This document shows positions 1 to 8,339 of a stretch of 64,000 bases of DNA, one piece after another; positions within the stretch are counted from its first letter, which is position 1; each line of letters opens with the position of its first letter. The notes under the pieces are model-generated. The model saw only the letters and a program-made list of their open reading frames with translations, was not told the origin of the DNA and did no database searches. The DNA is from Pseudarthrobacter sp. L1SW. GTDB taxonomy: Bacteria > Actinomycetota > Actinomycetes > Actinomycetales > Micrococcaceae. A program made the translations under genes and the position numbers. The DNA lies in assembly GCF_020809045.1 (NCBI RefSeq), contig NZ_CP078079.1, positions 2,480,001-2,544,000 on the forward strand, read 5' to 3'.

Positions 1-5
1 TGCTT

Positions 6-665
6 ATGGAAGCCCACCACGGAACGGCCGAAGAAGATTTGGCGGACATTTCCGCCGTCGACATCGCCGACTGGCGGCTCCGGACCTTTGCCTTGTACGC
101 CAATGTCCGCAAGGTCTCGGCCGAAAGTCCCGCGGAGGCGCACCTGTACTGGCGCCACCAGCGGGACCTGATGTTCGCCACCCACCCTGCCTCCCCGCTG
201 ACTGCCGAGGGCAAATCAACCTTTGCCGGTTTGAAGACGGCCGACTATGACCCGATTTACCGTTTCCACGTACCGTTGACCATGGAAGGCGCCGGGCGGG
301 AAATGAAAGTGGAAACCGGGACCGACGGCGTGGTGAACTTCGTCAGGCTGGGCACGTTCGACCTTCCCGAGATGGGCCAGCTCGCCGTGTGGAAGCTGCG
401 GGGCTACGGCGGCGGCATCTTTGTGCCCTTCCGTGACGCGACGGCAGGCCAGCCCGGCGGAAGCTACGGGGCCGGCCGCTACCTGCTGGACACCATCAAG
501 GGAGCTTTCCACGGCGTCAACGGGACAGGGCCGGAGGCCAGCTTTGTCCTGGACTTCAACTTTGCGTACAACCCGTCCTGCGCCTACAACGAGGCCTGGG
601 CGTGCCCGCTGCCGGGACCGTCCAACCGGCTGGCCGTGGACATCCCCGTGGGAGAGCTTTACTGA
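6..665 (+). CDS. DUF1684 family protein
   Basis: The 219-residue protein matches the DUF1684 pattern as I recall it: a C-terminal 'LDFNFAYNPSCAYN' segment, then 'ACPLPGPSNRL' and a short VDIPVGE tail, with 'GGSYGAGRYL' before it. No signal peptide or membrane segment is visible. The function of the family is not established. It ends 15 bp from the 3' end of the convergent cysteine desulfurase, so it is not part of the nad operon. The first ATG lies 5 bases from the window edge, so upstream context and any earlier in-frame start cannot be judged. Confidence 0.75.
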   Translation: MEAHHGTAEEDLADISAVDIADWRLRTFALYANVRKVSAESPAEAHLYWRHQRDLMFATHPASPLTAEGKSTFAGLKTADYDPIYRFHVPLTMEGAGREMKVETGTDGVVNFVRLGTFDLPEMGQLAVWKLRGYGGGIFVPFRDATAGQPGGSYGAGRYLLDTIKGAFHGVNGTGPEASFVLDFNFAYNPSCAYNEAWACPLPGPSNRLAVDIPVGELY

Positions 666-680
666 CGGTATCCGTGGCCG

Positions 681-1835
681 CTAGGAGCCGAGGCCCCGCA
701 CGCTTGCCACTGCCTGCCGGACAGCTTTGGCAGCGACCTTCAGGTCTTCGCCAGCCACCGCTGCGTCAAAGCTGAACCGGACGGCTGTCTGGGCCACCCC
801 GGCTTCGAATCCCATGGCCGTGAGGACGGGCGACGGCGCATCGGATCCGGCTGCGCAGGCGGAGCCGCTCGAGCACACCACGCCTTGGCGCTCCAGTTCC
901 AGGAGGACCGATTCGCCGCTGGTTCCGGGGAAGCAGAACGATGCCACGGAGGGCAGCCGCTCCGCGGGGTGCCCGGTAAGCACCGCTCCCGGCACTCCCG
1001 TGAGCACGGCGTTGATGAAGCTGTCCCGCAGGGCCGCCACCCGGCGCCGTTGTTCCTCCTGGCCGGCCTGGGCAAGCGCCAGCGCGGCGGCCAGCCCCAC
1101 GGCACCGGCCACGTTTTCCGTCCCGGAGCGGCGCCCGCGTTCCTGCCCGCCGCCGTGGATCAGCGGTTCGATCCTGGTGCGGCCGCGGACAAACAGCACC
1201 CCGCAGCCCTTGGGTGCCCCCAGCTTGTGGCCCGAAAGGCTCAGGGCGTCAACGCCCAGTGCCCGGGTGTCCAGGGGGAGCCAGCCCGCCGCCTGGACCG
1301 CATCCGTGTGGAAGGGAATCCCGTGGCTGCGTGCTGCGGCGCCCAGTTCGGCGACGGGCTGGACGGTTCCCACTTCATTGTTGGCGTACATGATGCTGAC
1401 CACCGCGGTTTCGGGGCGCAGCACTGCGAGGAGCGCCTCCGGAGTGACCCGCCCGGTCCCGTCCACGGGAACCACGTCAACCCTGAATCCATGGAAGCGT
1501 TCCAGGTACCGGGCGGACTCCTCCACGGCAGGGTGTTCGACGCCGCTGATCACCACCCTGTCCAGTGTTGGGTCAGCTGCCTGCCGCGCCAGGGCAATGC
1601 CTTTGACGGCCAGGTTGTCCGCTTCGGTGCCGCCGGACGTGAACGTGATTTCACCCGGCCGGCAGCCCAGGACCGCGGCCACCGAGGCCCTGGCATCCGC
1701 GAGCGCCTTGGCCGCCGATTCGCCCAGGGTGTGGTGGCTGGAGGGGTTGCCGAAGTCACCGGTCAGGTAGGGCCACATGGCTTCCAGCACCTCGCGGCGG
1801 ACGGCGGTGGTGGCGGCTGCGTCGAGGAAGATCAC
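681..1835 (-). CDS. Cysteine desulfurase (NifS/IscS class V aminotransferase)
   Basis: A PLP enzyme that removes sulfur from cysteine for Fe-S cluster assembly. At 384 aa it has the usual length. The PLP lysine is K204 in 'SGHKLGAPKG', with the upstream motif 'SGGTEADNLA' near 67-76 and H176/D178 in 'FHTDAVQ'. The catalytic cysteine is C327 in the short active-site loop 'SSGSACAAG', as in IscS-like enzymes. The start is GTG, 7 bp after the nadC stop, so it is the last gene of nrtR-nadA-nadB-nadC-desulfurase. Its placement suggests it supplies sulfur for the NadA [4Fe-4S] cluster. That is inference; general tRNA-thiolation or Fe-S roles are also possible. Confidence 0.92.
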   Translation of the reverse strand: MIFLDAAATTAVRREVLEAMWPYLTGDFGNPSSHHTLGESAAKALADARASVAAVLGCRPGEITFTSGGTEADNLAVKGIALARQAADPTLDRVVISGVEHPAVEESARYLERFHGFRVDVVPVDGTGRVTPEALLAVLRPETAVVSIMYANNEVGTVQPVAELGAAARSHGIPFHTDAVQAAGWLPLDTRALGVDALSLSGHKLGAPKGCGVLFVRGRTRIEPLIHGGGQERGRRSGTENVAGAVGLAAALALAQAGQEEQRRRVAALRDSFINAVLTGVPGAVLTGHPAERLPSVASFCFPGTSGESVLLELERQGVVCSSGSACAAGSDAPSPVLTAMGFEAGVAQTAVRFSFDAAVAGEDLKVAAKAVRQAVASVRGLGS

Positions 1836-1842
1836 GGTGTAC

Positions 1843-2730
1843 TCACCCGGCTGTCAGTTCCACGTCCAGGCCGAGGTCCAGGGCGGCCACCGTATGCGTG
1901 AGGGCGCCGACGGAAATGACGTCCACCCCGGTGGCGGCAATCCCTGCCACTGTTCCCAGGTTCACGTTGCCGCTGGCCTCCACTGTTGCGCGCCCGCCCA
2001 CCAGGGCAACGCCCTCCTTCAGCTCCGCCACCGTGAAGTTGTCCAGCATGATGGTGTCCACGCCGGCTGCCAGGACAGGTTCGATCTGGTCCACCCGGTC
2101 CACCTCGACTTCGAAGTGCGTGGTGTGCCCCAGCTGCGCCTTGGCGGCCCGGAGCAGTCCGGTGAGCCTGGCGGGGTCCCCTCCGGTCATGACGGCCAGG
2201 TGGTTGTCCTTCGCCAGGACAGCATCGGACAGGCTGTAGCGGTGGTTGGCGCCTCCCCCGCACCGCACCGCGAACCGTTCGAGGATCCGCAGTCCGGGGG
2301 TGGTTTTTCGGGTGTCGGTAATGCGGGCCGCCGTTCCGTCGGTGAGCTCAACGAACTCCGCTGTCCGGGTGGCAATCGCGGACATCCGCTGGACCAGGTT
2401 GAGGGCCACGCGTTCTGCGAGCAGGACCGAACGGGCCCGTCCGCTGACCCTCGCAAGGTGCGTGCCGGCGTCGAACCTGTCTCCGTCCGCCAGCAGCAGC
2501 TCCACCCGCGTTTCAGGGTCCACCAGCAGCATGGCGTCGCGGAACACTGTGGCGCCGCTGAAGACGCCGGGCACCCGCGCATTCAGCACGGCCGTGGCGT
2601 GCGCAGTGGCCGGGATGAGCAGCTGGGAGGTGATGTCCCCTGCCGGGGCATCTTCGGCGAAGGCCCGCTCCAGGATCTCCCGCACCGGCGCCGACGGCAG
2701 TGCCAGGTCAAGCAGGGTTGTTTCAGTCAT
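1843..2730 (-). CDS. nadC: Quinolinate phosphoribosyltransferase (nicotinate-nucleotide pyrophosphorylase, carboxylating)
   Basis: Converts quinolinate and PRPP to nicotinate mononucleotide, CO2 and PPi, the third step of de novo NAD synthesis. The 295-aa protein has the family's hallmark 'DTRKTTPGLR' segment followed by 'GGGANHRYSLSDAVLAKDNH', and the C-terminal barrel strands 'DTIMLDNF', 'EASGNVNL' and 'TGVDVISVG'. Length is normal. The start overlaps the nadB stop by 8 bp (ATGACTGA), which implies translational coupling in the nad operon. The downstream cysteine desulfurase follows after 7 bp. Confidence 0.95.
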   Translation of the reverse strand: MTETTLLDLALPSAPVREILERAFAEDAPAGDITSQLLIPATAHATAVLNARVPGVFSGATVFRDAMLLVDPETRVELLLADGDRFDAGTHLARVSGRARSVLLAERVALNLVQRMSAIATRTAEFVELTDGTAARITDTRKTTPGLRILERFAVRCGGGANHRYSLSDAVLAKDNHLAVMTGGDPARLTGLLRAAKAQLGHTTHFEVEVDRVDQIEPVLAAGVDTIMLDNFTVAELKEGVALVGGRATVEASGNVNLGTVAGIAATGVDVISVGALTHTVAALDLGLDVELTAG

Positions 2731-4510
2731 GGAGAACGCTCACTTTCGGGCGGTTCGGGTACGTGTTGTGGAGTTCTTCCGTGATGCCGGGCGCATCCTC
2801 CGGGCAGTCGCTGCGGTAGTGGGCGCCCAGGGACTCCGTGCGTTGCTGGGCCGCAGCCACCAGCAGCTGTGCCGCCAGCAGCAGGTTCCGGTCCTCATGC
2901 AGGCGGGTATCCGCACCGGCGGATACAGCGCCGGGACGAACGACGGCGGCCCACCGGCCAAGCGTCCGGGCCGCCTCAGCCAGCAGCTCACCGGACCGAA
3001 GCACCCCGGCCTTGGCAGTCATCAGCCGGCGCAGGGCCTCACGGGAGAACGGCTCACTCCCCCCACCGAAGTTGGACGGCCGGCTCCCACCCGGAGCAGC
3101 TGATGCGGCCGCTTCACCTACTAAAGCAGTAGGGAAGGTGCCGGCGTCCATAGCTTCTCGGGGCAGCGGTGCGGAAGCGTGCGTCAAGGGGAGGCCGCCC
3201 GCGGCCGAGACAGCACGCGGAGCATCGGTGCCCCGAGGGGGCGCACCGCCGTCGTCACCTGCCAGGAAGGCTTCAACAGCGCGCCGGCCGAAGACGAGTC
3301 CCTCCAGGAGGGAGTTGCTGGCCAGCCGGTTTGCCCCTTGGACCCCGCTGCACGCAACTTCCCCGGCGGCGTACAGCCCGGGCACCGTGGTGCGGCCGTG
3401 CAGGTCGGTGAGGACTCCGCCCATCCAGTAGTGGGCCGCTGGTGCCACCGGAACCACTTCGCGGGTCCAGTCGATGCCGGCGTCCAGGGTCTTCTGGGTG
3501 AGGGTGGGGAACCGCTTGGCCAGGAATCCGGGACCTTTGGCGCGCTCGATGGCGCGTGCGTCGAGGTAGACGTGGCCGTTGGGGTCGCCGAGCTTGGCGA
3601 GGTGCAGGGCGATGCTGCGGGAGACCACGTCGCGTGGGGCCAGTTCTGCGTCGGGGTGGTAGGCCCGCATGAACCGCTTTCCGTTGCCATCGACGAGGGT
3701 GGCGCCTTCGCCGCGGACCGCTTCGGAGATGAGGAGCGGATCCTGGCCAAGCCCGCGGGCTGTGCCCGGGTCTGCGTCCATGCTGCCGGCACCGGGCACC
3801 AGGCAGGTGGGGTGGAACTGGAAGAATTCCAGGTCCGCCGCTGCCGCCCCGGCGCGGACGGCGAGTGCAAGGCCGTCGGCGGTTGCCACCGCCGGGTTGG
3901 TGGTCTGGGCGAACAGTTGGCCTGCGCCGCCCGTAGCGAGCAGCACGGCGTCCCCGTACAGGGTGAATGTCCGGCCGTCCTGGAGGAACTCGACACCGTT
4001 GACGTGGCCGGCCGTTGCCAGGAGGGCGGTGGCGTGGGCGCCTGTATGGATGGCCACGGTACCGTCTGCCTGCCGGGCAAGCACGGCTTCGACCAGGGCC
4101 GCGGCGGTCTTCGCACCGGTCGCGTCGCCGCCGGCGTGCAGGATGCGCGGAGCGGAGTGTGCGGCCTCCAGCCCGAGCGCCCGGCCGCCGCCGGCACCGG
4201 GATCGAAGTGCACGCCGTACCGTTCCAGGCCGGCGATGTCCCTGCGGGCCTCCGAGCACATCAGGCTCACTGCGGCCTCATTGCAGTGTCCCGCTCCGGC
4301 CTGCAGGGTGTCGGCAATGTGGGCGGCGACAGTGTCCCCGGGGGCGGGCTCCGACAGGACGGCCGAGATACCGCCCTGGGCGTACCAGGTATTGCTCTCG
4401 CGCAACTGGCCCTTGCTCAGGAGAACCACGTCCGCCCCGGCGTCGGCCGCCAGCAGCGCGGCGTAGAGTCCGGCAATACCGCTGCCGACGACGATCAGCC
4501 GGCGGCTCAT
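2723..4510 (-). CDS. nadB: L-aspartate oxidase
   Basis: FAD enzyme that oxidises L-aspartate to iminoaspartate, the substrate of NadA. The 595-aa protein begins with a dinucleotide-binding fold: 'VVGSGIAGLYAALLA' with GxGxxG at residues 9-14. It carries the succinate dehydrogenase/NadB family motifs 'FQFHPTCL', 'MGGVLTDLHGRT' and 'GLYAAGEVACSGVQGANRLA'. The C-terminal helical region contains a variable Gly/Ala-rich linker, longer than in E. coli NadB. I chose the ATG at 4510 because the FAD motif starts there and because it overlaps the nadA stop as TGATG. The reading frame continues upstream inside nadA, but that part is not NadB-like. Confidence 0.95.
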   Translation of the reverse strand: MSRRLIVVGSGIAGLYAALLAADAGADVVLLSKGQLRESNTWYAQGGISAVLSEPAPGDTVAAHIADTLQAGAGHCNEAAVSLMCSEARRDIAGLERYGVHFDPGAGGGRALGLEAAHSAPRILHAGGDATGAKTAAALVEAVLARQADGTVAIHTGAHATALLATAGHVNGVEFLQDGRTFTLYGDAVLLATGGAGQLFAQTTNPAVATADGLALAVRAGAAAADLEFFQFHPTCLVPGAGSMDADPGTARGLGQDPLLISEAVRGEGATLVDGNGKRFMRAYHPDAELAPRDVVSRSIALHLAKLGDPNGHVYLDARAIERAKGPGFLAKRFPTLTQKTLDAGIDWTREVVPVAPAAHYWMGGVLTDLHGRTTVPGLYAAGEVACSGVQGANRLASNSLLEGLVFGRRAVEAFLAGDDGGAPPRGTDAPRAVSAAGGLPLTHASAPLPREAMDAGTFPTALVGEAAASAAPGGSRPSNFGGGSEPFSREALRRLMTAKAGVLRSGELLAEAARTLGRWAAVVRPGAVSAGADTRLHEDRNLLLAAQLLVAAAQQRTESLGAHYRSDCPEDAPGITEELHNTYPNRPKVSVLHD

Positions 4511-5814
4511 CAGGGCCTCGCGGCGAGCATGCGCTCGAGGGCGGTCCTGGCGTTGTCCTGGACGGAGTCCGCAACGGTAATGCGGTTCACCACCCGCCCG
4601 GCCACCAGTTCCTCCAGCACCCAGGCAAGGTAGCCGGGGTGGATCCGGTACATGGTGGAGCAGGGGCAGATGACGGGGTCCAGGCAGAAGATGGTGTGCT
4701 GCGGGTACTCCGCGGCGAGCCGGTTCACCATGTTGATCTCGGTGCCGATCGCAAAGGTGGTGGGTTCGGTGGCCGCGGCGATGGCCTTCTTGATGAAGTC
4801 GGTGGAGCCGGCCGAATCGGCAGCATCCACCACCTCCATGGGGCACTCCGGGTGCACAATCACCTGGACTCCGGGGAAATCGGCGCGGGCCTTCTCGATC
4901 TGGGCGACGTTAAAGCGCTTGTGCACAGAGCAGAACCCGTGCCAGAGGATGACCCGTGAATCGAGCAGTGCCTGCTCGTCATTGCCGCCCAGGTCCTTGC
5001 TCGGGTTCCACATGGGCATCTGCTCCAGCGGCACGCCCAGCGCTTTCGCGGTGTTGCGGCCCAGGTGCTGGTCGGGGAAGAACAGCACCCGCTGGGCCCG
5101 CTGGAACGCCCACTCGAGCACCGTCCTGGCGTTGGAGGAGGTGCAGACGATGCCGCCGTGCTCACCGCAGAAAGCCTTCAGGGCAGCGGAGGAATTCATG
5201 TAGGTGACGGGAAGGACCGGAACCCGGCCCTCGGCGTCGGGCTCGGTGCCGTAAATCTCCTCCAACTGCTCCCAGCACTCGGCCACGGAATCGGCGTCGG
5301 CCATGTCCGCCATGGAGCAGCCGGCCGCCAGGTTGGGCAGGATGACGGCCTGTTCGGGGGCGGAGAGGATGTCGGCGGTTTCGGCCATGAAGTGCACGCC
5401 GCAGAAAACGATCGCCTCCGCATCCGGACGGGTGAGGGCCGCGTTGGCCAGCTGGAAGGAGTCGCCCACGAAGTCCGCGTACTGGATCACTTCATCGCGC
5501 TGGTAGAAGTGCCCCAGGATGACGGCCCGGTCCCCCAGGGCAGCCTTTGCGGCAAGGATCCTTTCGCCCAGCTCGGCGTCGCTGGCCAGCTTGTACTCCT
5601 CCGGCAGCTGCCCCTGGCGGGGGCTTGCGGCGGGGGCCACGTCCGCGCTGGAGGCACCGGGGCCGTAGGCGGGAACGCCGGCGAGCGCCTCGGCAAGATC
5701 GTAGTCCCACGGGCCCTTGGCCAGGGCGGGGCTGCAGGTGCTGCCCTTTGCGGCGGCGCCGTTTTCGGCCTGCTCGCGCGTGATCAGCTGGATTGCCGTG
5801 TTGACGCTGCTCAT
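4510..5814 (-). CDS. nadA: Quinolinate synthase A
   Basis: Condenses iminoaspartate with dihydroxyacetone phosphate to quinolinate on a [4Fe-4S] cluster. Cysteines in family positions are C138 ('IVFCGVHFMAE'), C324 ('VHPECPMEV') and the C377/C383/C385 group ('CLDPVICPCSTM'). One cysteine from each site is expected to hold the cluster. At 434 aa it has an N-terminal extension of roughly 75 residues, low in complexity around 20-70, compared with short bacterial NadA. The start overlaps the nrtR stop (ATGA), and the stop overlaps nadB (TGATG). It is therefore the first biosynthetic gene of the operon and probably under NrtR control. Confidence 0.95.
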   Translation of the reverse strand: MSSVNTAIQLITREQAENGAAAKGSTCSPALAKGPWDYDLAEALAGVPAYGPGASSADVAPAASPRQGQLPEEYKLASDAELGERILAAKAALGDRAVILGHFYQRDEVIQYADFVGDSFQLANAALTRPDAEAIVFCGVHFMAETADILSAPEQAVILPNLAAGCSMADMADADSVAECWEQLEEIYGTEPDAEGRVPVLPVTYMNSSAALKAFCGEHGGIVCTSSNARTVLEWAFQRAQRVLFFPDQHLGRNTAKALGVPLEQMPMWNPSKDLGGNDEQALLDSRVILWHGFCSVHKRFNVAQIEKARADFPGVQVIVHPECPMEVVDAADSAGSTDFIKKAIAAATEPTTFAIGTEINMVNRLAAEYPQHTIFCLDPVICPCSTMYRIHPGYLAWVLEELVAGRVVNRITVADSVQDNARTALERMLAARP

Positions 5815-6521
5815 GGTGTGCTCCTGTTGTCTGGGTCAAGGCCGGGCCGGCCGGTAAAGCGGTAGAGGCGCGGGGGGCGGTGCTTGCCGCCCTGGAGGTA
5901 TTCGCCGGTTTCTTCTATTTCGGGGGTGGCCTTGAGCTGCCTGCGGAAGTTTGCCGGATCCAACTCACGGTCCAGCACGGCTTCGTAGACCTCCCGCACC
6001 TGGGCCAGGGTGAAGTACTCCCCCAGCAGGTGGTACGCAACGGAGCCGTAGGCGAGCTTGTTCCGCAGCCGCCACAACGCGTAGTCCACGATCGCGTTGT
6101 GATCAAAGGCGAGTTCGCCAAGCCGGTCCGCCCGGAACCACCGGACGTTCTCGGACTCGTCCGCGAGCGCGGCTTCGGTCGGCTGGACCAGGGCCCAGTA
6201 GACGATCGAAACCACCCGCTGGGTGGGTGAGCGGTGCAGCCCGCCGAACGCGTACAGCTGCTCCAGGTAGCTGGGGGCAAGTCCGGTTGTCTCCCGCAGG
6301 TTCCGTGAAGCCGCGTCCTGGAGCGACTCCGCGTGGCTCAGGGGACCACCGGGCAGCGCCCACAGCCCTTTGAAGGGTTCCCGGATCCGCCGCACCAGCG
6401 GTAGCCAGAGCGTGGGGCGCCCTGAGCTTTCGCTGGGGCGCAGCGCGAAGATCACCGTGGAGATGGCCAGCGACGGCGGTGCAGCCTGGCGTTCCGAGAC
6501 ATTGGCAGAGCTGGAGTACAC
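5811..6521 (-). CDS. nrtR: NrtR-type NAD regulator (Nudix domain plus winged helix)
   Basis: A 236-aa protein with an N-terminal Nudix domain and a C-terminal winged-helix region (about 145-225, including 'YFTLAQVREVYEAVLDRELD' and 'LYRFTG'). This is the architecture of NrtR, a transcriptional repressor of NAD genes that senses ADP-ribose-type ligands. The Nudix box 'GPLSHAESLQDAASRNLRET' starts well (G-x5-E-x7-R), but the catalytic Glu positions read N and T. This fits a sensor that has lost hydrolase activity. It overlaps nadA by ATGA. The GTG start has a good ribosome site (GGAAGG) about 10 nt upstream. A palindrome at 6580-6592 lies in its promoter region. Confidence 0.88.
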   Translation of the reverse strand: MYSSSANVSERQAAPPSLAISTVIFALRPSESSGRPTLWLPLVRRIREPFKGLWALPGGPLSHAESLQDAASRNLRETTGLAPSYLEQLYAFGGLHRSPTQRVVSIVYWALVQPTEAALADESENVRWFRADRLGELAFDHNAIVDYALWRLRNKLAYGSVAYHLLGEYFTLAQVREVYEAVLDRELDPANFRRQLKATPEIEETGEYLQGGKHRPPRLYRFTGRPGLDPDNRSTP

Positions 6522-6579
6522 GGTTACACCGCCTTCCGGGGATCAGGCGCCTGCCCCAGGGAGGAGCCGGACTAGTTAT

Positions 6580-6592
6580 GGTCACTTTGACC
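6580..6592. promoter_or_regulatory. Candidate NrtR operator
   Basis: Perfect inverted repeat GGTCA-CTT-TGACC, flanked by partly symmetric A/T bases (TTAT before, AAAA after). It sits 59 bp upstream of the nrtR start codon, in the nrtR/permease divergent region. It is the only conspicuous palindrome there and is placed where an autoregulated NrtR would bind. Assignment to NrtR is inference. Confidence 0.5.
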
Positions 6593-6773
6593 AAAACTGA
6601 TTCTACGGGCTGGCGCCTTGCAATTGCCAATGTTTCTGGAAATTGTCCTCCTGGAGTTTTCAGGCTGCCCGCGGCATCGGATGCGGGCCAAATTCCGCTC
6701 CGGCACCGCAGGCGGTAAATTCAAGTGGTCCCACAAGGCGCCACCATCCAGACCCCAAGAAGGTTCCCGGCAC

Positions 6774-8162
6774 ATGACGATGAAGTCCACCACCACCCGC
6801 CCAACCGAAAAACGGGCCCATCCTCCGCACAGCATGAAGCCCCGGCAGCTGACCATGATGGGGCTCGGCAGCGCCATCGGGGCCGGCCTGTTCCTGGGTT
6901 CGGGCGCCGGAGTGCAGGCCGCCGGCCCCGCCGTCCTTGTTTCCTACCTCGTGGCCGGGACCCTGATCATCCTGGTCATGTGGGCCCTGGGCGAAATGGC
7001 CGCTGCGAACCCCAACAGCGGAGCGTTCTCCGTCTACGCAGAACGCGCCCTGGGCAAGACGGCCGGCGCCACCATCGGCTGGCTCTGGTGGCTCCAGCTG
7101 GTGGTGGTGATCGCCGCCGAAGCACTCGGGGCAGCCGCACTCCTCTTCTCCGTATGGCCGGTCATTCCGGTGTGGGCGCTGGCGCTGGTCTTCATGGTGG
7201 TCTTCACCGGGATCAACCTCGCGGGAGTGCGGAACTTCGGTGAGTTCGAGTTCTGGTTCGCCATCCTCAAGGTTGCCGCGATTATCCTGTTCCTGGCGGT
7301 GGGCGCCGCCCTGCTCCTGGGCCTCCTTCCGGCCGCCTCACCGGGGCTGTCCAATGTCACGGGCGACTTCGCGCCGCAGGGCCTGGGCGGCATTGCGTCC
7401 GCACTCTTCGTGGTCATCTTCGCGTTCGGCGGGACGGAAATTGTGTCCGTCGCCGCGGCGGAAACCGAGGATCCGGAGCGGAGCGTGGCCAAGGCCATCC
7501 GCACTGTTGTCTGGCGCATCCTGGTGTTCTACATCGGGTCCGTCTTCGTCATCGCCGCCGTCCTTCCGGCCACCTCGGAAGCCCTGGCCTCGCCGTTCGC
7601 CGGCGTTCTGGACGCCGCCCGCATCCCCGGCGCGGGAACGGCGATCACCCTGGTGGCCGTCGTCGCACTTCTCTCTGCCTTGAACGCCAACCTCTACGGG
7701 GCATCACGGATGGCCTACTCCCTTGCGCAGCGCTCCGCGGCGCCCCGCGTCCTCGCCCGCTTGGGCGGCTCGAACGTCCCCATGCTGGCGGTGGGGGTAT
7801 CCGTGGCCTTCGGATTCGTCGCCACCGTCCTGGAACTGCTGTTCCCGGAGCGGATACTTCCGGCCCTCTTCCAGCTGGTGGGCTCCACCTGCCTGGTGGT
7901 CTGGGGAAGCGCCCTCGTCTCGCAGCTGATCCTGCGGCGCCGGGCGGACCGGGCAGGAATTCCGCTGCCCCTGCGGATGAAGGGTTTCCCTGGCCTGACC
8001 ATCCTGGGACTTGTCCTGCTGGCCCTCATTTTCGCTGTGGGGTTCAGCGCCGAAGAGAGCCGGATCCAGCTCTTCAGCACCTTTGCCCTCATCGCCGGGA
8101 TAGCCCTGGCCTCCGCGGCGGGTGCCCGGCTCACCGCCCGGACCCGCCACACCACTGGGTAG
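6774..8162 (+). CDS. APC-family amino acid permease
   Basis: A 462-aa integral membrane protein with about 12 hydrophobic segments. It opens with the conserved APC transporter entry 'LTMMGLGSAIGAGLFLGSG', followed by 'NSGAFSVYAERALG' and 'FAFGGTEIVSVAAAETEDP', typical of the amino acid transporter (GABA/lysine/asparagine permease-like) family. It probably imports an amino acid by proton symport; substrate unknown. The ATG at 6774 is preceded by AGAAGG and leaves a short hydrophilic N-tail. The frame extends upstream without a sensible start. It diverges from nrtR across 252 bp. Its stop codon lies inside the left arm of a strong hairpin. Confidence 0.88.
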   Translation: MTMKSTTTRPTEKRAHPPHSMKPRQLTMMGLGSAIGAGLFLGSGAGVQAAGPAVLVSYLVAGTLIILVMWALGEMAAANPNSGAFSVYAERALGKTAGATIGWLWWLQLVVVIAAEALGAAALLFSVWPVIPVWALALVFMVVFTGINLAGVRNFGEFEFWFAILKVAAIILFLAVGAALLLGLLPAASPGLSNVTGDFAPQGLGGIASALFVVIFAFGGTEIVSVAAAETEDPERSVAKAIRTVVWRILVFYIGSVFVIAAVLPATSEALASPFAGVLDAARIPGAGTAITLVAVVALLSALNANLYGASRMAYSLAQRSAAPRVLARLGGSNVPMLAVGVSVAFGFVATVLELLFPERILPALFQLVGSTCLVVWGSALVSQLILRRRADRAGIPLPLRMKGFPGLTILGLVLLALIFAVGFSAEESRIQLFSTFALIAGIALASAAGARLTARTRHTTG

Positions 8163-8210
8163 CGCCAAGTGTCGTTTTGGCGGCTCAAAACGACACTTCG
8201 CGCTACCCAG
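8155..8210. terminator. Strong intergenic hairpin (24-bp arms)
   Basis: Inverted repeat with arms 8155-8178 and 8187-8210 (24 bp each, one mismatch) and an 8-nt loop. The left arm includes the permease stop codon. The inner part of each arm is AAGTGTCGTTTT or its complement. There is no clear T-run after the stem on the + strand, so it may be a Rho-independent-like terminator, a 3' RNA stabiliser, or one copy of a repeated intergenic element. Confidence 0.6.
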
Positions 8211-8339
8211 ATTGGGGCCGGGGGGCAGCAGCCGGTGAGGGGAAGCGGCGCGGCGGCCGGCAGGTAGAGTAAAACCAAAAGCACGAGGTTCCGAAGCGCC
8301 GGGTCCGCCTGGGCGCCGTACTTGATGAGGACTGACACC

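Noticed and set aside
2723..4846. A longer NadB reading frame starting at 4846
   Set aside because: The extra N-terminal residues lie inside nadA and have no NadB similarity; the FAD-binding motif begins at the ATG at 4510.
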